NCBI RefSeq assembly: GCF_963678635.1
Contig: NC_087065.1
Location: 32,797,679-32,861,678 of the forward strand
Direction of reading: 5' to 3'
Source of the DNA: Symsagittifera roscoffensis
Taxonomy: Eukaryota > Xenacoelomorpha > Acoela > Convolutidae
DNA length: 64,000 bases
In this document: positions 13,801-28,800 of the stretch, in pieces
Numbering within the stretch: the stretch's first letter is position 1
Layout of the letters: every line of letters begins with the position of its first letter
Notes under the pieces: model-generated
Databases searched by the model: none
Told to the model about the DNA's origin: nothing
What the model saw: the letters and a program-made list of their open reading frames with translations, nothing else
Position numbers and translations under genes: made by a program

Positions 13801-16800
13801 CATCCAGTTAGAGCAGATTTTAAAAGCAAGGACTTGATCATTTTCATTGCAACCCATTAACAAATCTTAGCACATCGTTAAGCATAAATCGTTTATGTGA
13901 TTTTTAATTATTAAAAACGTATGAAATTTCTGACCATTTGATTCCAGAGTTTGGAAGGAACGTTCAATTTTAGAAACTCTGAAACCGGTAATTTTTTTTA
14001 GAGTAATCAACCCGGAAACTTAAAAAAAATTGATAAGTTCCATCAGCAATGCTGAAAATCTTATGCTTTTACAAACATTTCCTACAAACATGCTGATATA
14101 ACAACTTTACTCCTAATACTGATATGGTAACTTTAACATAGCGGGGTTAGCTGGTGTCCACAAACCTGGTTGAAATTAGATTTAAAATTAAACCGTAACT
14201 GTTCCAACCATTGGAAATTGGACGGAACTTTGTATTCGGGTGTAATTTAGTTTTTTTTTTCACGCAACATCGGGAACTACAAATAATTATCGGATTTGGT
14301 CAATGATATATCATGCTGAAGCACTTTCAATTGTGACTCAAACGACGTTTTGAAATCCGTTCAAAATTTAGATTTTTGGTATATTTTTGAACGAATAAGC
14401 TGACAGAGCAGGCCTTTTTTGTTTTTCAACTAAAAATTTTTACCACAAATAATCATCGTAAAAGAAGGAATGATAAAGCGTAGTTGAGTACACCAACCGT
14501 TGATTCGAACGGCGTTATAAAACTTTCAAAAAGTTTTACCGAGTGTCAGGAATTGATTTTAGAGAAGTCTAGAAGAGTAACCCATCAAATTTTAGCGAAA
14601 TTAATTTTAGCGCCATTTTTGGAATAATTTCTGCAAAAAGATGAAAAATAAGTTTGGACTTTTATTGAGTTTTTTTTTCAATTCATTTTAAAATAAAAAC
14701 CGTTGCTCGATTTGTCTTATTTACGGTATTTGTCGATTATTTCTAATATCAATTCTTATAATATCAAAAAAACACTAATTTGAAGAAAAAAAAAACATTA
14801 AAAAAAATTATGTGCTTTTTTTCAAGAATGTCATCGGAAGTTACACAGCAACGGGCTATCTTTGTTTATAGATGTAACTATATTTGTTACTAGACTCCGC
14901 AAAACTAAATGCGGGTTTCACTTGCGATAGCAAATTTTGCATTCAAGATTCTACAACCGCGCGTGTTTGATACACGCATATATTTCTCTTTGTTTGTAGT
15001 TTCCAAAAAATGTTCTGTATTCTGTAAATTCTAAACAGAAACGAGACTGCTCGTATCAAGACAAAGCCCTGAATGTAACAACTGCCTCTTAAGGTCTCTG
15101 GAGCAGTAATAACATAAATATCAATAACAAATTAGTTGTAATAAAAAAATGATTTTTTGCAACTTGAAACTTTTTCTGTGAAAATCATCCACCCACACGC
15201 CCTATAAACTACAAAAAAATAAATTTGGCTCCTTGTAACAAACCAATCATGGCAAATAAGCTTCTTTCAACCAATTTGGAACGATTTCTGTGACGGATTA
15301 TATCTCCGCTTACGCGTTAATGGCGCAAAATATGTCGCTCGTTAATTGTCCCAAATTGGCCAAAATAGTAATCTTTGAACCCCCATAACTTTACAAAAAA
15401 ATATCACAGGTAAAATATTTTTTCAATTTTGACCTCAGGACAATAATTTTTGAATCATATTAAGAAATTCTGTCAAAAATGGCTAGTTAAAAAGTCGAAA
15501 TTTGTCTGAAGAAAAAACAACCCCACCGAGAGCACAAATATTCCATTACTTTCGTATCGAAAGTCGGAAGAAAAAGATGAAAAAACAGCTGTGTTGCGAA
15601 CAATACAAATATGTTTGCAGCTGTGGAATATACAATTCACAAAAAAAAACAATTTGGCCGCCCATTGAAATTTTGTTGATCTTTTTTTAGGTCAAGCAAA
15701 CAGAATTTCCCAGCTCCTCTGAGAACATTTTTGACAGAACTTCTTTTGAGAAATTGGAACAAGTGTATTGAGTTTATGTTGGTTCAAGAGGAGCAGGAGC
15801 CTTTGCAAAAATTTGGGTCGGTCAGCAAGAAAAGGCTGTTCTTACATCCCGCATCCAAGTTTAGGCGTAAATAATCGATTATAACGGATTATTATGATGA
15901 TTTTTTGACAATTATAATTGATTATAATTACCAAAATTAGGAGTTTAAAGGATTTATAATTGATTATAATCGTGATATTTTCCAGGAAATTATAATCTCT
16001 TATAATCGATTATAATTGATTATAGTCCTTACAAAAAAACCCTTAGAATCAATTATAATGGATTATAATCTCTTATTTTGCTAAACTTTTGTCAATTCAA
16101 AAATCAATATTTGAACTATATCTAATGGGTTAATAATTTTGTGCCAATTTTTTGAACACTTTGGTCTCTTGAACACTTTGAACACTGAGATCTCTTGAAC
16201 ACTTTGGTTCATCTGAACACAAAGTTTTGCCACGAAACAAAAGTTTCATAGAGATTCTTTCATATTAGTGGAAAGATTCCCGCGGTAGATGAAAAATAAA
16301 TCTTCCGAATGAATCACGAAACATAATCAGTTTGCTGATGTTTTGGTGGTTAAAAAGTTTAAAATATGCATCACAAAACAACTCTAATGGGGAAGAAATG
16401 AAAAAAAAAAACATTCTAATTTTGAATTAATTGGAAAACTTGAAAAACATTTTTTTTTTCATTTTTCATAGGAACCAACGTCTACAAAAAGCATAAAACA
16501 TAAGCAATTTAGATGCAACTTCGAAAACAAAATGGACAAACAAGAGGGGTTATAATCAATTATAATCGATTATAATGGATTTTTGTGCAAAACTATTGAA
16601 TTAGAAATTTGAATAATAATTATGGATTATAATCAATTATAATTGTATCAAAAAATGGACGAATAAATAATCGATTATAATCGATTATAATGGATTATAA
16701 TAAATTATAATTTGATCTTAAAAAGAGATATTATAATCGATTATTAATTGATTAAAATCGATTGTTTCTCAACTTTAGTAAGACTGGTACTAAAATCATA

Positions 16801-19800
16801 ATATAATCGATAATTAACGCTTGAAACTTGATGCGGGATAGTGCCGAAAGGGGAGCTTTCGAGTGCTTGGGAGAGGTCGAGTCTCTGAGAAGAGGGGCGC
16901 CCCTAATTTTGCTCCTGGATCGGACAATCTTTATCTAACAAGAAATTATAGCATAAATGATTGCTTGAATAAGCTCAAAAAGATCAAATACACGAAAAAT
17001 ATGCATTTTTATGCTTTCAAATGGCAGATAAGTTTCACTCTTGTACTGTGGAATCAGTTTTTAGCGTTACTTACTGCTTCTTGAAAAATAAACTTAAATA
17101 ACTGTTCAGTGAAATATTAAGTAAAATAGACATATGTATTAGTTAAAATATCCATGACGTTCATAAACAACCAATATACACTATTAATTCAGTTTACATG
17201 CAATTTCAAAATTATATTAAGCAATGCTTGTTACCCATACCCGTATAGTTGAGAAGCAGAGATTTTTGGGTAGATCCAGCATTGTTGGTCACTGTGAGAA
17301 CGTAAGTGCCGTAATCTCTCTCAGAGTTGACTGGCACCAGGAGTTCGAAGGAGGCCTCTGACTCACTCACTGGCTGCAGAGAGTGTGCCAAGTGGGGTTG
17401 GGTGTGGTCCAGTGAGATGCCATCCTTCTCCACTTCTATCTCTGTCGTGGTGGGCAGAGGGAAGGCGTCAAATTTCCAAACCAGTTTCGCCTCGGATCCT
17501 ATTGCTGCTTGCACGTCGAAACAGTCGAAGAAGTTGGCTTTCACTAAACCAATACCAATTGATACACACATTCTCATGCTAAATGCCAACCTCATTTATG
17601 CCAGAATGATTACAAATGTATGATAATCAATCAACAGTCTAACGCGCGTTGGTTGATCTTAGAGCAGGTTTTTTTGAGTGTGTGTGGGGGGGGGGGGGGG
17701 GGTACTTTCAAAAAAGTCATAAAATTTATCGACCTTGTTTAGGTCGACTAAATGGATTTCCAAACTCTCTCAAAGCAGTATGAAGACTCTAATTTGCCAT
17801 AAATTTCTTCACCGCAGGCACAACTTTGAAACAAAAAAAAGGCCAAATTTACCGTTTTTGGTCATTTGTTTGAAAAATTGAGACCAAAATTGGGATCAAT
17901 TGAGCAATCTCCCCACCGTAATGACCAATTGAGCTATCTCCCCCCAAGCAAAAACGGTAAACCGCTACAAAAGACACCAGAAAAAGGAAGTAGATAGTGG
18001 ATGTGTTCGTAGCACGCAATCAATTGACAGTCTCAAGTTTATTTTATATGAGTATCCGAGAAAAATTTTGAAAAAGAAAAAAAATCGAATTTTATAAACA
18101 ACATTTTTTTTGCAATTTTTTGTTTGGGCGACCATTGCCTCATCGAGGTATGCGACTAACCAGGGTTGATGCTCTAGCCATCTATCTGAATATCAAACAC
18201 TGCTCTTCGCAGCATCTTAATACTCCGCAGCATCTTAATATTGTAAGTAATACGTTTTTCCTCCTTTGAGGGCAGAAAAATGTCTCTTTACATGCCTCAT
18301 TTTATTAATTCTTTTTCACTGTGATTGTAATTTTTGAGCTTTGATATTGAAAATTTGGCCATCCACATTCGTTGGAGAATCTGTTCTATGATTTCAAATC
18401 ATCCAAACTATTTTCAAGTGGTTATAAACATGTCTCAAGTACCTATTGAGCTTTATCCCACCCCCCCCCTCCCCCCAAGCAAGAATGGGGGGACTCTTAA
18501 TTGATCCCAAAATTGCTTTTTTCGAAATCCTCCGCCCCACAAATAGTGTATTTTGGCCTACCGCAGCCGTTTTTTGAAAAAAAAATTATAGGGCCAGAAA
18601 AATCGATAAAGTAAGACCAAAGGGGGAAACTATGGGACGAAGCCTCCTGTAGTTTAGCTACTGTAACCAATTTCAAGTTTTGTTGAAACCTGTCAACATT
18701 GCTCAATCGTTTTACAGCATAAGCTCCATCAATGCGCTTTTCATTTGACACAATTGTTGTTTAGAGCCAAAAATGCAAGTTCGTTTTCTGGTCACAACCA
18801 GCTCTTACATTCACAAAAACACATGTGGAACCTGATCTAAACTACATTTTATGATTGGATAAATTAAATGTTTTACCAATGTAAAGTATTTAATATTAAC
18901 CAATCATGATCCATCTAACTAACAACCCACTTATTTGTAAGTGCTGAAGTTACTTGTAATTTCAGCACCAGAGAGATTTGAATTTAACTTAGAAATTAGT
19001 TGGACTCTCCCGAGCACTTCAGCAGCCGCAATAAACCAGTATACCCTAGATCTATTGAGCCTAGCAGAGACTAGTTAAACAACCTGAGACTAGATAGTAT
19101 AAGAGTAAGATTAGGATCGGTATTAGACTAAGAAGTTGCACGAATCTATCCGGCCGAAAATAAGATAGCGTGACGAGCAGACGGTGTACCCTATCCGAAA
19201 TTACTCTATGAGTTACACTTCGGCCCTAACTCATCTGGTGCGACCATAAGTCTCGAACAAGACCTTAATAGATTAGAATTAACCAAAATAGATTAGAAAT
19301 TAGACAAAAACATTTACAAAAATGTTATACGACAATAATTTAATCGAAATGTCTCTACGACTCAATAGATCAGAGCCAATATTCCGAACCATAACAGAAC
19401 TACCCGGAATTGGAAGAAGACCTCGAACCAAAGACGACATACGACAAAGTAGAAACTTGCCGTATAGTTATATGATAGTTCGGCAAAAGCCAGAACAAAC
19501 TTTTATATTTCGAATACTACTTGCAATGAATTTAGATTTCCATTTGCAAACATAAAACCTTGAAGTTACTCTTCAAAATCATTTCAGGCGCTAAACAAAT
19601 TTATTAATATACAATAACGATTGATAAAAAGATCTAAGATCGTTTTCCTAAAATTCTGCAGTAATATACAAAACATGTTTGAAAAATATTTATTGAAAAA
19701 TAAAAAATAAAAATTAGTAGCATGACAATAAATGGTTAGTAATCATAAATCATCCTGTTGTTCCAGCTTCATCATCTAAAACATAACAGCAATCATAAAC

Positions 19801-22800
19801 CCACTAATATCATCAAAACACTAAATCTTTCCTTTACACACATTTAAAATTTTATTAAAACTTAAATTCACTTAATTTTAAAACCAGATCATCAAGGCTT
19901 ATCCTTGGATCTTAAATCATTTTCTACTTAATTAAATTTCAAATTTGATCATCAAGGCTTATCCTTGGATCAAACAGAACAACTTTGTTCTCCCCCACCC
20001 ACTTAATTAGTGTCTAACGACCTCAAACGTCGATTCACTACCCAACCCTTTCTAAAGACCTAAGACTAATAGAAATTTTTAAACAAAACTAATCATTCAA
20101 ATTAGGATAAACAGTGAAGAACTTCGGTTATTCATCCTTCACTTGACCCCCCCTCTTACCAGACCCAGGATAAATCTTAGACTTAGTAAGTTTAAAATAG
20201 TATCTAACGAACTACTCGCGTTCTAATTATACCTGAACCTTGTGGATCGATTTACTATTCTCCAACCCTTGAACACAATCACTACCCCTAAGTAAGATTA
20301 AGTAAGTTAACACCTTAACTTATACTAGCCACGAGAAAGTAAAAAATCATTCTTCGGAATCGATATACTTTTCTCTCCAACCCTGAACAAACAGACCCAG
20401 GTTAAGCTAACCAAAAAATCGTAAGAACTAACAGTTTAGGAAAATAGAAATCATTTAACAACCCTTTGCATCCGTCATTCTAAACCTTATGTCATTTAAA
20501 AACCTAGCACCCTCAAGGTCACGTGACTTATTTTTATTTTGGGAATTTTCTGAAACCAAAAGAGAGCCTGGTCATGCATCGACATCACATCATGTGCTCA
20601 AGCAAATACGTGGACTTCTACGCATTCCCATTCGCAGTGCGCCCTTCGGGCGCAAATGCCAATGCTCAATTAATTTCGCCAGGTGAAAATTTTTTAAAGA
20701 AAAATTCTGATAAATTTTAACTTAAACTACCATCAAAAAACGCAAAGATTTCAAAGTGTGAAACAATCAAGTTTTTGCTATTACCGGGCATGCAGTGAGA
20801 CTGAATCCGGCAAAAAGAAATTGAAAAATGAAGGAAATGGAAAGAAAAAAATTGTTCAAAATAAGAACGCAACATCAAAAACTTATTTGATCTCCGCTAA
20901 GGTCATAATTCCGATCAGGCTGATTTCAGATTTTAAGCGTACAATTTACGGTTACGGCTGCTCCCTCTACAGGTCCCAGAGGGACCGAGTGAGCATCCTA
21001 CCTCGATCCAGGTTAACGGATAGTTGTTCTTAATTTTTCACAAATTTTTTTTTCACTAATGCTTGTTTTCATTTCCTCATGAGAAGCTGTATTAATTTTA
21101 AAAAAATTGATTTTATTAATCAATGCTTCCAAGAACAACTGATGTTAGGCGGTTGCAAATGCGGTTGCTGAAAACTAGTAAGGGATAATGATGAGAAAAA
21201 TTGTAAGTTTTCAAATGAATTTAAAAACAGTTTTTTTCTTTTTTTCTTTTGTAAATCGGGAGAAATGAATCATTTTTTTTAAAGTTTTCCTCGCACCAAC
21301 CACTGTTCTTAAGTAATGAAGATTCCTGTTCTAGCCGTTTATAACACTTTGGCAGAAAAAACATCAATATGATGTAAAATGTTTTAAAAAAGAGAAAAAT
21401 TTAAAAATTATGTTTTTTTTTTAAAAATCAAAAATTTGTAATTTTCAAAATTGAAAAAAATCGAAAATTAATTGCATATTACGATTCAGCGTACCCATTT
21501 TAGTGGGTATAGCATTTTGAATCACCAAAAAATGTTAAAAATTGTAGATTTTATGAAGTTTTCATTTTGGCTATTTTTCCTTGTCGCCTCCACTTAAGGC
21601 ACCTTTGAGCCAACTTGAGAAACTGGAACCTAAACAAGCTATACAGATAGTCTGAATGAACCATTTTCAGCGTGATAACACGCTTGGAAGAAAAAAAACT
21701 GCAGAAAAGAAAGGAAATTTTGAACTTTAACCTTTTTTCTTCTTCAAATGGCGATACTTAGAATAATTTTTCAGCTGAAAAGTTCAAAAAAAATCAAAAA
21801 ATTCAAATTTTGAAAAAATTTTAAAAAAATCTCATCAGTCTGTTTATTGGAGTCTTCGAGGTTTTGGGAGACCTTATCTGGCGGCTAACAACAAGTGGAT
21901 CATTTATTTTAAATTTTTGAGAAAGGTCAAAAAAACATGTTTTTTCGACTTTTTTGACAGAATTCCGAAAGCAATATCTTGGCTAAAAACAAAAATGAGG
22001 GCCTAAAATTAGTACAAACAGTACTCCCACATAAAGTACATTAGGTTGGAAACAAAAAATTTACTCTGATTCAAAAATCGTTTTTTAACTTTATTTCTGA
22101 ACAAAAAATTGTAAAAAAATCAAAAACTTATAAATTTTTTGAAAAAAATGATTGTTTTGAAAAAGTGCCAATTTTCAGCTGAAACTTTTCATTTTAGCTA
22201 AAAAAGCCAGAGCAAGGCCCTTTAAGCCCAAATAAATTAATTAAGCAAATTAAATTCAAGTTTTTTCGTTAAAGGCTTTTATTTTGAAAAAGTAATCAAA
22301 AATGGGTAAAAAAAAGTCAAAAAAATCAATTTTCTAAGATTCAAAAACCTCCACTACCATGATGATTAGTTCGTTAGATAGGACTGCTGAGATCAGTTTA
22401 GACTTACTTTCATAAAAATATCAAAATTTTTACTTATTTTTGAGATTTAAGCAAAATAAAAACTTTTCCCAAATTGGGCAAAAAGCCCAAATTAGCCCAA
22501 ACACCTGTTAAAAATTGTTGGGTCAAAAAATCACAAAAGGAAACCCCTATTCATTTGACATTTTAGGGCCGCATGCAAAAAATTAGACCATTCTAACCTG
22601 ACAATTTCGAGAATCGACTTTTTTGCAAAATTTCTCTATAGTCCATTTGAGGGATATTACTTGTACCGGTGGGGGCCCCTACCCCACCTCAAAAAATTTT
22701 GTAATGCTGGAACGCGGCCACCTAGCACCCTCAAGGTCACGTGACTTTTTTTTGTTTTTGGTATTTTCTGAAACCAAAAGAGAGCGTGGTCATGCATCGA

Positions 22801-25800
22801 CATCACATCATGTGCTCAAGCCAATACGTGGAGTTTTACGCATTCCCATTCGCAGTGCGCCCTTCGGGCGCAAATGCCAATGCTCAATTAATTTCGCCAG
22901 GTGAAAATTTTTTAAAGAAAAATTCTGATAAATTTTAACTTAAACTACCATCAAAAACGCAAAGATTTCAAATTGTGAAACAATCAAGTTTTTGCTAATA
23001 CCGGGCATGCAGTGAGACTGATTTCGGCAAAAATAAATTGAAAAATGAAGGAAATGGAAAGAAAAAAATTGTTCAAAATAAGAACGCAACATCAAAAACT
23101 TATTTGATCTCCGCTAAGGTCATAATTCCGATCAGGCTGATTTCAGATTTTAAGCGTAGAGTTTACGGTTACGGCTGCTCCCTCTACAGGTCCCAGAGGG
23201 ACCGATTGAGCATCCTACCTCGATCCAGGTTAACGGATAGTTGTTCTTAATTTTTCACAAAAATTTTTTTCACTAATGCTTGTTTTCATTTCCTCATGAG
23301 AAGCTGTATTAATTTTAAAGAAAATTGATTTTATTAATCAATGCTTCCAAGAACAACTGATGTTAGGCGGTTGCAAATGCGGTTGCTGAAAACTAGTAAG
23401 GGATAATGATGAGAAAAATTGTAAGTTTTCAATGAATTTAAAAACAGTTTTTTTCTTTTGTAAATCGGGAGAAATGAATCAGTTTTTTTTTTAAAGTTTT
23501 CCTCGCACCAACCACTGTTCTTAAGTAATGAAGATTCCTGTTCTAGCCGTTTGTAACACTTTGGCAGAAAAAAACATCAATATGATGTAAAATGTTTTAA
23601 AAAAGAGAAAAATTTGAAAATTATGTTTTTTTTTAAAAATCAAAAAATTTGTAATTTTCAAAATTGAAAAAAAGTGAAAATTAATTGCATATTACGATTC
23701 AGCGTACCCAACTTAGTGGGTCTAGCATTTTAAATTACCAAAAAGTGTTGAAAATTGTAGATTTTATGAAGTTTTCATTTTGGCTATTTTTCCTTTTCGC
23801 CTCCACTTAAGGCACCTTTGAGCCAACTTGAGAAACTGGAACCTAAAAAAGCTATACAGATAGTCTGAATGAGCCATTTTCAGCGTGATAACACCCCTTG
23901 AAGAAAAAAAACTGCAGAAAAGAAAGGGAATTTTGAACTTTAACCTTTTTTCTTCTTCAAATGGCGATACTTAGAATAATTTTTCAGCTGAAAAGTTCAA
24001 AAAAAATCGAAAAATTCAAATTTTGAAAAAAATTATTAAAAAAATCTCATCAGTCTGTTTATTGGAGTCTTCGAGGTTTTGGGAGACCTTATCTGGCGGC
24101 TAACAACAAGTGGGTCACTTATTTTAAAATTTTGAGAAAGGTCAAAAAAACCTGTTTTTACGATTTTTTAGACAGAAATCGAAAAGCAATATCTTGGCTT
24201 AAAACAAAAATGAGGGCCTAAAAATAGTACAAACAGTACTCCCACATAAAGTACATTAGGTTGGAAACAAAAAATTGACTCTGATTCAAAAATCGTTTTT
24301 TAACTTCATTTCTGAACAAAAAATTGTAAAAAAATCAAAAACTTAAAAATTTTTTGAAAAAAATGATTGTTTCGAAAAAGTGCCAATTTTCAGCTGAAAT
24401 TTTTCATTTTAGCTAAAAAAGCCAGAGCAAGGCCCTTTAAGCTCAAATAAATTAATTAAGCAAATTATTTTCAAGTTTTTTCGTTAAAGGCTTTTATTTT
24501 GAAAAAGTATTCAAAAATGGGAAAAAAAAAGTCAAAAAAATCAATTTTCTCAGATTCAAAAACCTCCACCACCATGATGATTAGTTCGCTAGATAGGACT
24601 GCTGAACCCAATTTAGACATATTTGCATAAGCATATCAAAATTTTTACTTATTTTTGAGAATTAAGCAAAATAAAAACTTTTCCCAAATTGGGCAAAAAG
24701 CCCAAATTAGCCCAAACACCTGTTAAAAATTGTTGGGTCAAAAAATCACAAAAGGAAACCCCTATTCGTTTGACATTTTAGGGCCGCATGCAAAAAATTA
24801 GACCAATCTAACCTGACAATTTCGAGAATCAACTTTTTTGTCAAAATTCTCTAAAGACCAATTTAGGGAGATTACTTGTACCGGTGGGGGCCCTACCCCA
24901 CCTAAAAAATTTTTGAAATGCTGGAACGCGGCCACCTAGAGGAAATTGTTTCGCCCCACCCACCCGACCTAAGCCTTTACCCACCCACCTGATCAGTCAG
25001 TGCGCCTTCACGTCTTCTTTTAAAAATTGATTCATTCCGTAGCTGGAATCTGTTCCCTTAGACAAAAAAGTTTGACAGACACATCTCCAACTATTTGATG
25101 AAGCATTTGTCGAATCACTTTTCTAAAAGACTTTGAAAAACAAAGCCTGAAAATTATCTTGCGCTTTCATCACATATGTCATCGAAGCAAAAATAGTACC
25201 GTGTTGGTTACATAAATGTATCCCAGTATCCACAATGCTAGAATCAGGAAAACTCTAAAATACCTTTCTATTAAATTTGAGATAGAATGTCTCATGAAGA
25301 AAATGAAAACTCTCTCCAAGCGTGCAAGTTTTCCGAAAAATCTTATAAGCTGAATCATAACAGCACAACATACCGGCTGCTCTCTAATTCTTTGCTTTTT
25401 ATTCGAGGTCCCGGATGCCCCTACCTGGGACCATTAGGGTCCCAGGGCGCATCCTATAGGGATTAAAGCATTAAACGCAAAATCGTGGAAAGAGAAATTC
25501 TAATCATTTGATACAATTATCGTTATTTCATTTTGCTCAACAATCAGTAAACTATGGTATTTTAAATTTTAAGAGCCCGTTATTTTATCAAATAAAATTT
25601 TTGATAAAATTTACATTTTTTTTTTCGTTTTTCAAACATATTTTCAATTTTGAAACAAAAGGAACCCTTGCATTTTTTTTGCAGTAACTACGTCAGTGCA
25701 CTCTAGCTACACTAGTGAGTGTAAAGAATAGTACAAAAAAAGGACAACTGAACCTGGTTTGTTCAATTTATTGTTTTTTTGTTCGGTTTCTAATTTGGAT

Positions 25801-28800
25801 CACGTCAATTAATAATTGAAATTGAGCAAAGACAAGAATAAAACACTTGCAATTTTTGTTCAATATTGACAAGAAAAATGTTCAAACCGCTCTATCTTGC
25901 CTATGGCAAGCTCAAAACATCCATCAAAATTAACTTTTGTTCACTGTTAAAACTGATTTATTTTTCGACCAAAAAAAGTTAGAGATGAAATTGAAAAAAA
26001 AACGAAAATTTACTTAATTTGAAAAAATTGGTGTCAAACTGCCTTATCCATAGAAACACTTTCTATGAACCTATTCAGAAAGGTTTTGTTGAGCAATGCC
26101 GAAAAAATTACCCCTTTTGAGAAAAATTCAAAAAACACATTTTTGGTTAACTCAAAAAAGTGGAAAAAGTGGGAAAAGCGGTCTTCAAAACGAAACTATC
26201 CAAAAGTTGCATTAACTAACTGCCATTATTTTTAAAATTCAGACCCGCATGCAAAAAATAACGAAATTCCTACGGGAACTTTTTGAGAACAGATTAGTTT
26301 CTCCGGAATTTTGGTAGTACTGTTTTTATTACTATAATTATAATTAAAGTCAAATCTAAAAGTCGTAAAAACTACAATTTTTAATCAATTTTGACAAATA
26401 AATGATCAAAACCCACTAAATTGGCTATGGCAAGTTCGAATGTACCATCAGAAACCATTTTTTCCCATTTTTGAAAATTTTCATTTTTTTGAAATTAAAT
26501 GTTGAGTCACAAACGGGAAAAAACAAATTTTTTCAAAAAGTCAAAAACAGTTGTTCTTTTCAAGTTAGTTCATAAGGTCACATGTTATGAACCTGTTCAG
26601 AATGGTTCTCATGTTCAAAGCCATACAAATTACCCATTTTGAGAAAAATTCAAAAAACACCTTTTTGGTTAACTCAAAAAAGTGGAAAAAGTGGAGAAAG
26701 GTGTCTTCAAAACGAAACCATCCAAAAGTGGCATTAACTAACTGCCATTTTTTTGTGAATTCAGACCCGCATGCAAAAATTTACGAAAATCCTACGTGAA
26801 GTTTTTGAGAACAGATTAGTTTCTCGGGAATTTTGGTAGTACTATTTTTATTACTATAATAATAATTAAAGTCAAAACTAAAAGTGGTAAAAACTACAAT
26901 TTTTAATCAATTTTGACAAATTAATGATCAAAACCCACTAAATTGGCTATGGCAAGTTCGAATGTACCATCAGAAACCATTTTTTCCCATTTTTGAAAAT
27001 TTTCATTTTTTTGAAATTAAATGTTGAGTCACAAACGGGAAAAAACAAATTTTTTCAAAAAGTCAAAAAAAAATATTCCATTTAAACTAACTCATCAGGC
27101 CACACGTTAGGAACCTGTTCAGAATGGTTTTCATGATCAAAGCAGCAAAAGTAACCCATTTTGAGAAAAGTAGAAAAAACACCTTTTTAGTTAACTCAAA
27201 AAAGTGGAAAAAGTGGGAAAAGGGGTCTTCAAAATGAAACCATCCAAAAATGGCACTAACAAACTGCCATTATTTTCCAAATTCAGACCCGCATGCAAAA
27301 AATTAGGAAATTCTGACGTGCGGTTTAGCAGAACTCGATAGTTACTAGGAATATTTACCACTGTAAAAAATTTATTGCCTTTTGACCGGAAGGGGCCCCT
27401 ACCCCTTCCTAATCGCTTTTTGTGCTACACGCGACCATCTAGCCGGTCAGGTCTGCGTCCCACCCGCCCTCCGTGACTTATCTTGCTTTCGAGAAAAGTT
27501 TTTTCTTTCACCTTTACCCCATCTCAGGTCAGTTACTCTTGAAAAAAGTCCTACTTGAAACGTTCGCATTCACTTTGCCCCCTACGGGCGCAATGGTGAA
27601 GCCCATTTTTTCTTCTCACTGAACTTCTTCTCCGAACAGTTCACATAAAACATTACTATGGTTTTATCTGAAATTTGCCGTGTCCAGCTGCGACTCCGAC
27701 TTTTTTCACGTCACTGGTGTTCCAACAACAGGACCACATGAGATTCCCATTCAGATACTGTCTCAATTTTGAAAATTCTGATTTGATTTTTTTTGCCATT
27801 TTTCGCAAAATAAACTAATTACTTCATTCGAATTTAAAAAAAACCGAAAAACTCTTAAAGATAGCAAGACATTATTGTGACTGTCGTCTATATCTGTTCT
27901 CTTTGTTGGAGGTCAATGATGCTCCCTAAGTGGGACCACAAGGGTCCCAGAGAGCATCAGTAAATGCTTTGGATAGTATGCCATTTTTGATTAAGACAAA
28001 ATCTTTGGCCAATTGTGTTTTTTTTTCACAGTCCCTTATCCACTGCAAATGTAAAGACTAATTTTTGTTTGAAGTTTTAAAAAATAATAATAACCTTTTC
28101 ATTTGTGATGACTCGTATCACTCATAAATCAATGGAAGACTCTGACTAACCTTCTCAAGCATGGAAATACATCAAAAAGAAAAAACGATTCTGGTTATTT
28201 CAGACTGCTTTTTTTGTTAAATTTCAGATAGATTTTGAAAACTCTTTCTTTAAATTGTATGTCTGCCGAAAAAGAACAAAAAATACAAACTGAAACCATT
28301 TTGGTTAAATTAAGGCTCTTCACCCACCAAACTCGAAATTGCGAAGCTGAAACGAACAATCGACAGCCCATTTTATAAGTTTCGTTTTATTTTTTCAAAA
28401 CATGTGTCATATATTTTCAAAAGCAATTTATTAAAGTTTCATTTTTTACCAGAAAAGTAAGTCCGAAAAAAAAACAGATTTTTAAATACTGTCAAAAAAC
28501 AAGGTGGCAACTAGTTTTACCAATGGAATCATAGTATATGATTAAGTTCAAAATAGTTTTCATTACCATTGACTAGACGCTTACTCAATTTGAGAAATGT
28601 CGTTAATAACTTTTTTGGAAACATAAAAAACGGATAATGGAAAAGTTTTCCTCTAACTTATAGAAAAGAATTTTATGAGAAAAACCATGACTAATATCAC
28701 GTGTAAATTACGAGAGTAGATTCAGGCCACATGCAAAATTTCAGCAGAAGCACTCAAGCAATTTTGAGAATGAAACAATTGTTCCAGAAATTGACAAAGT

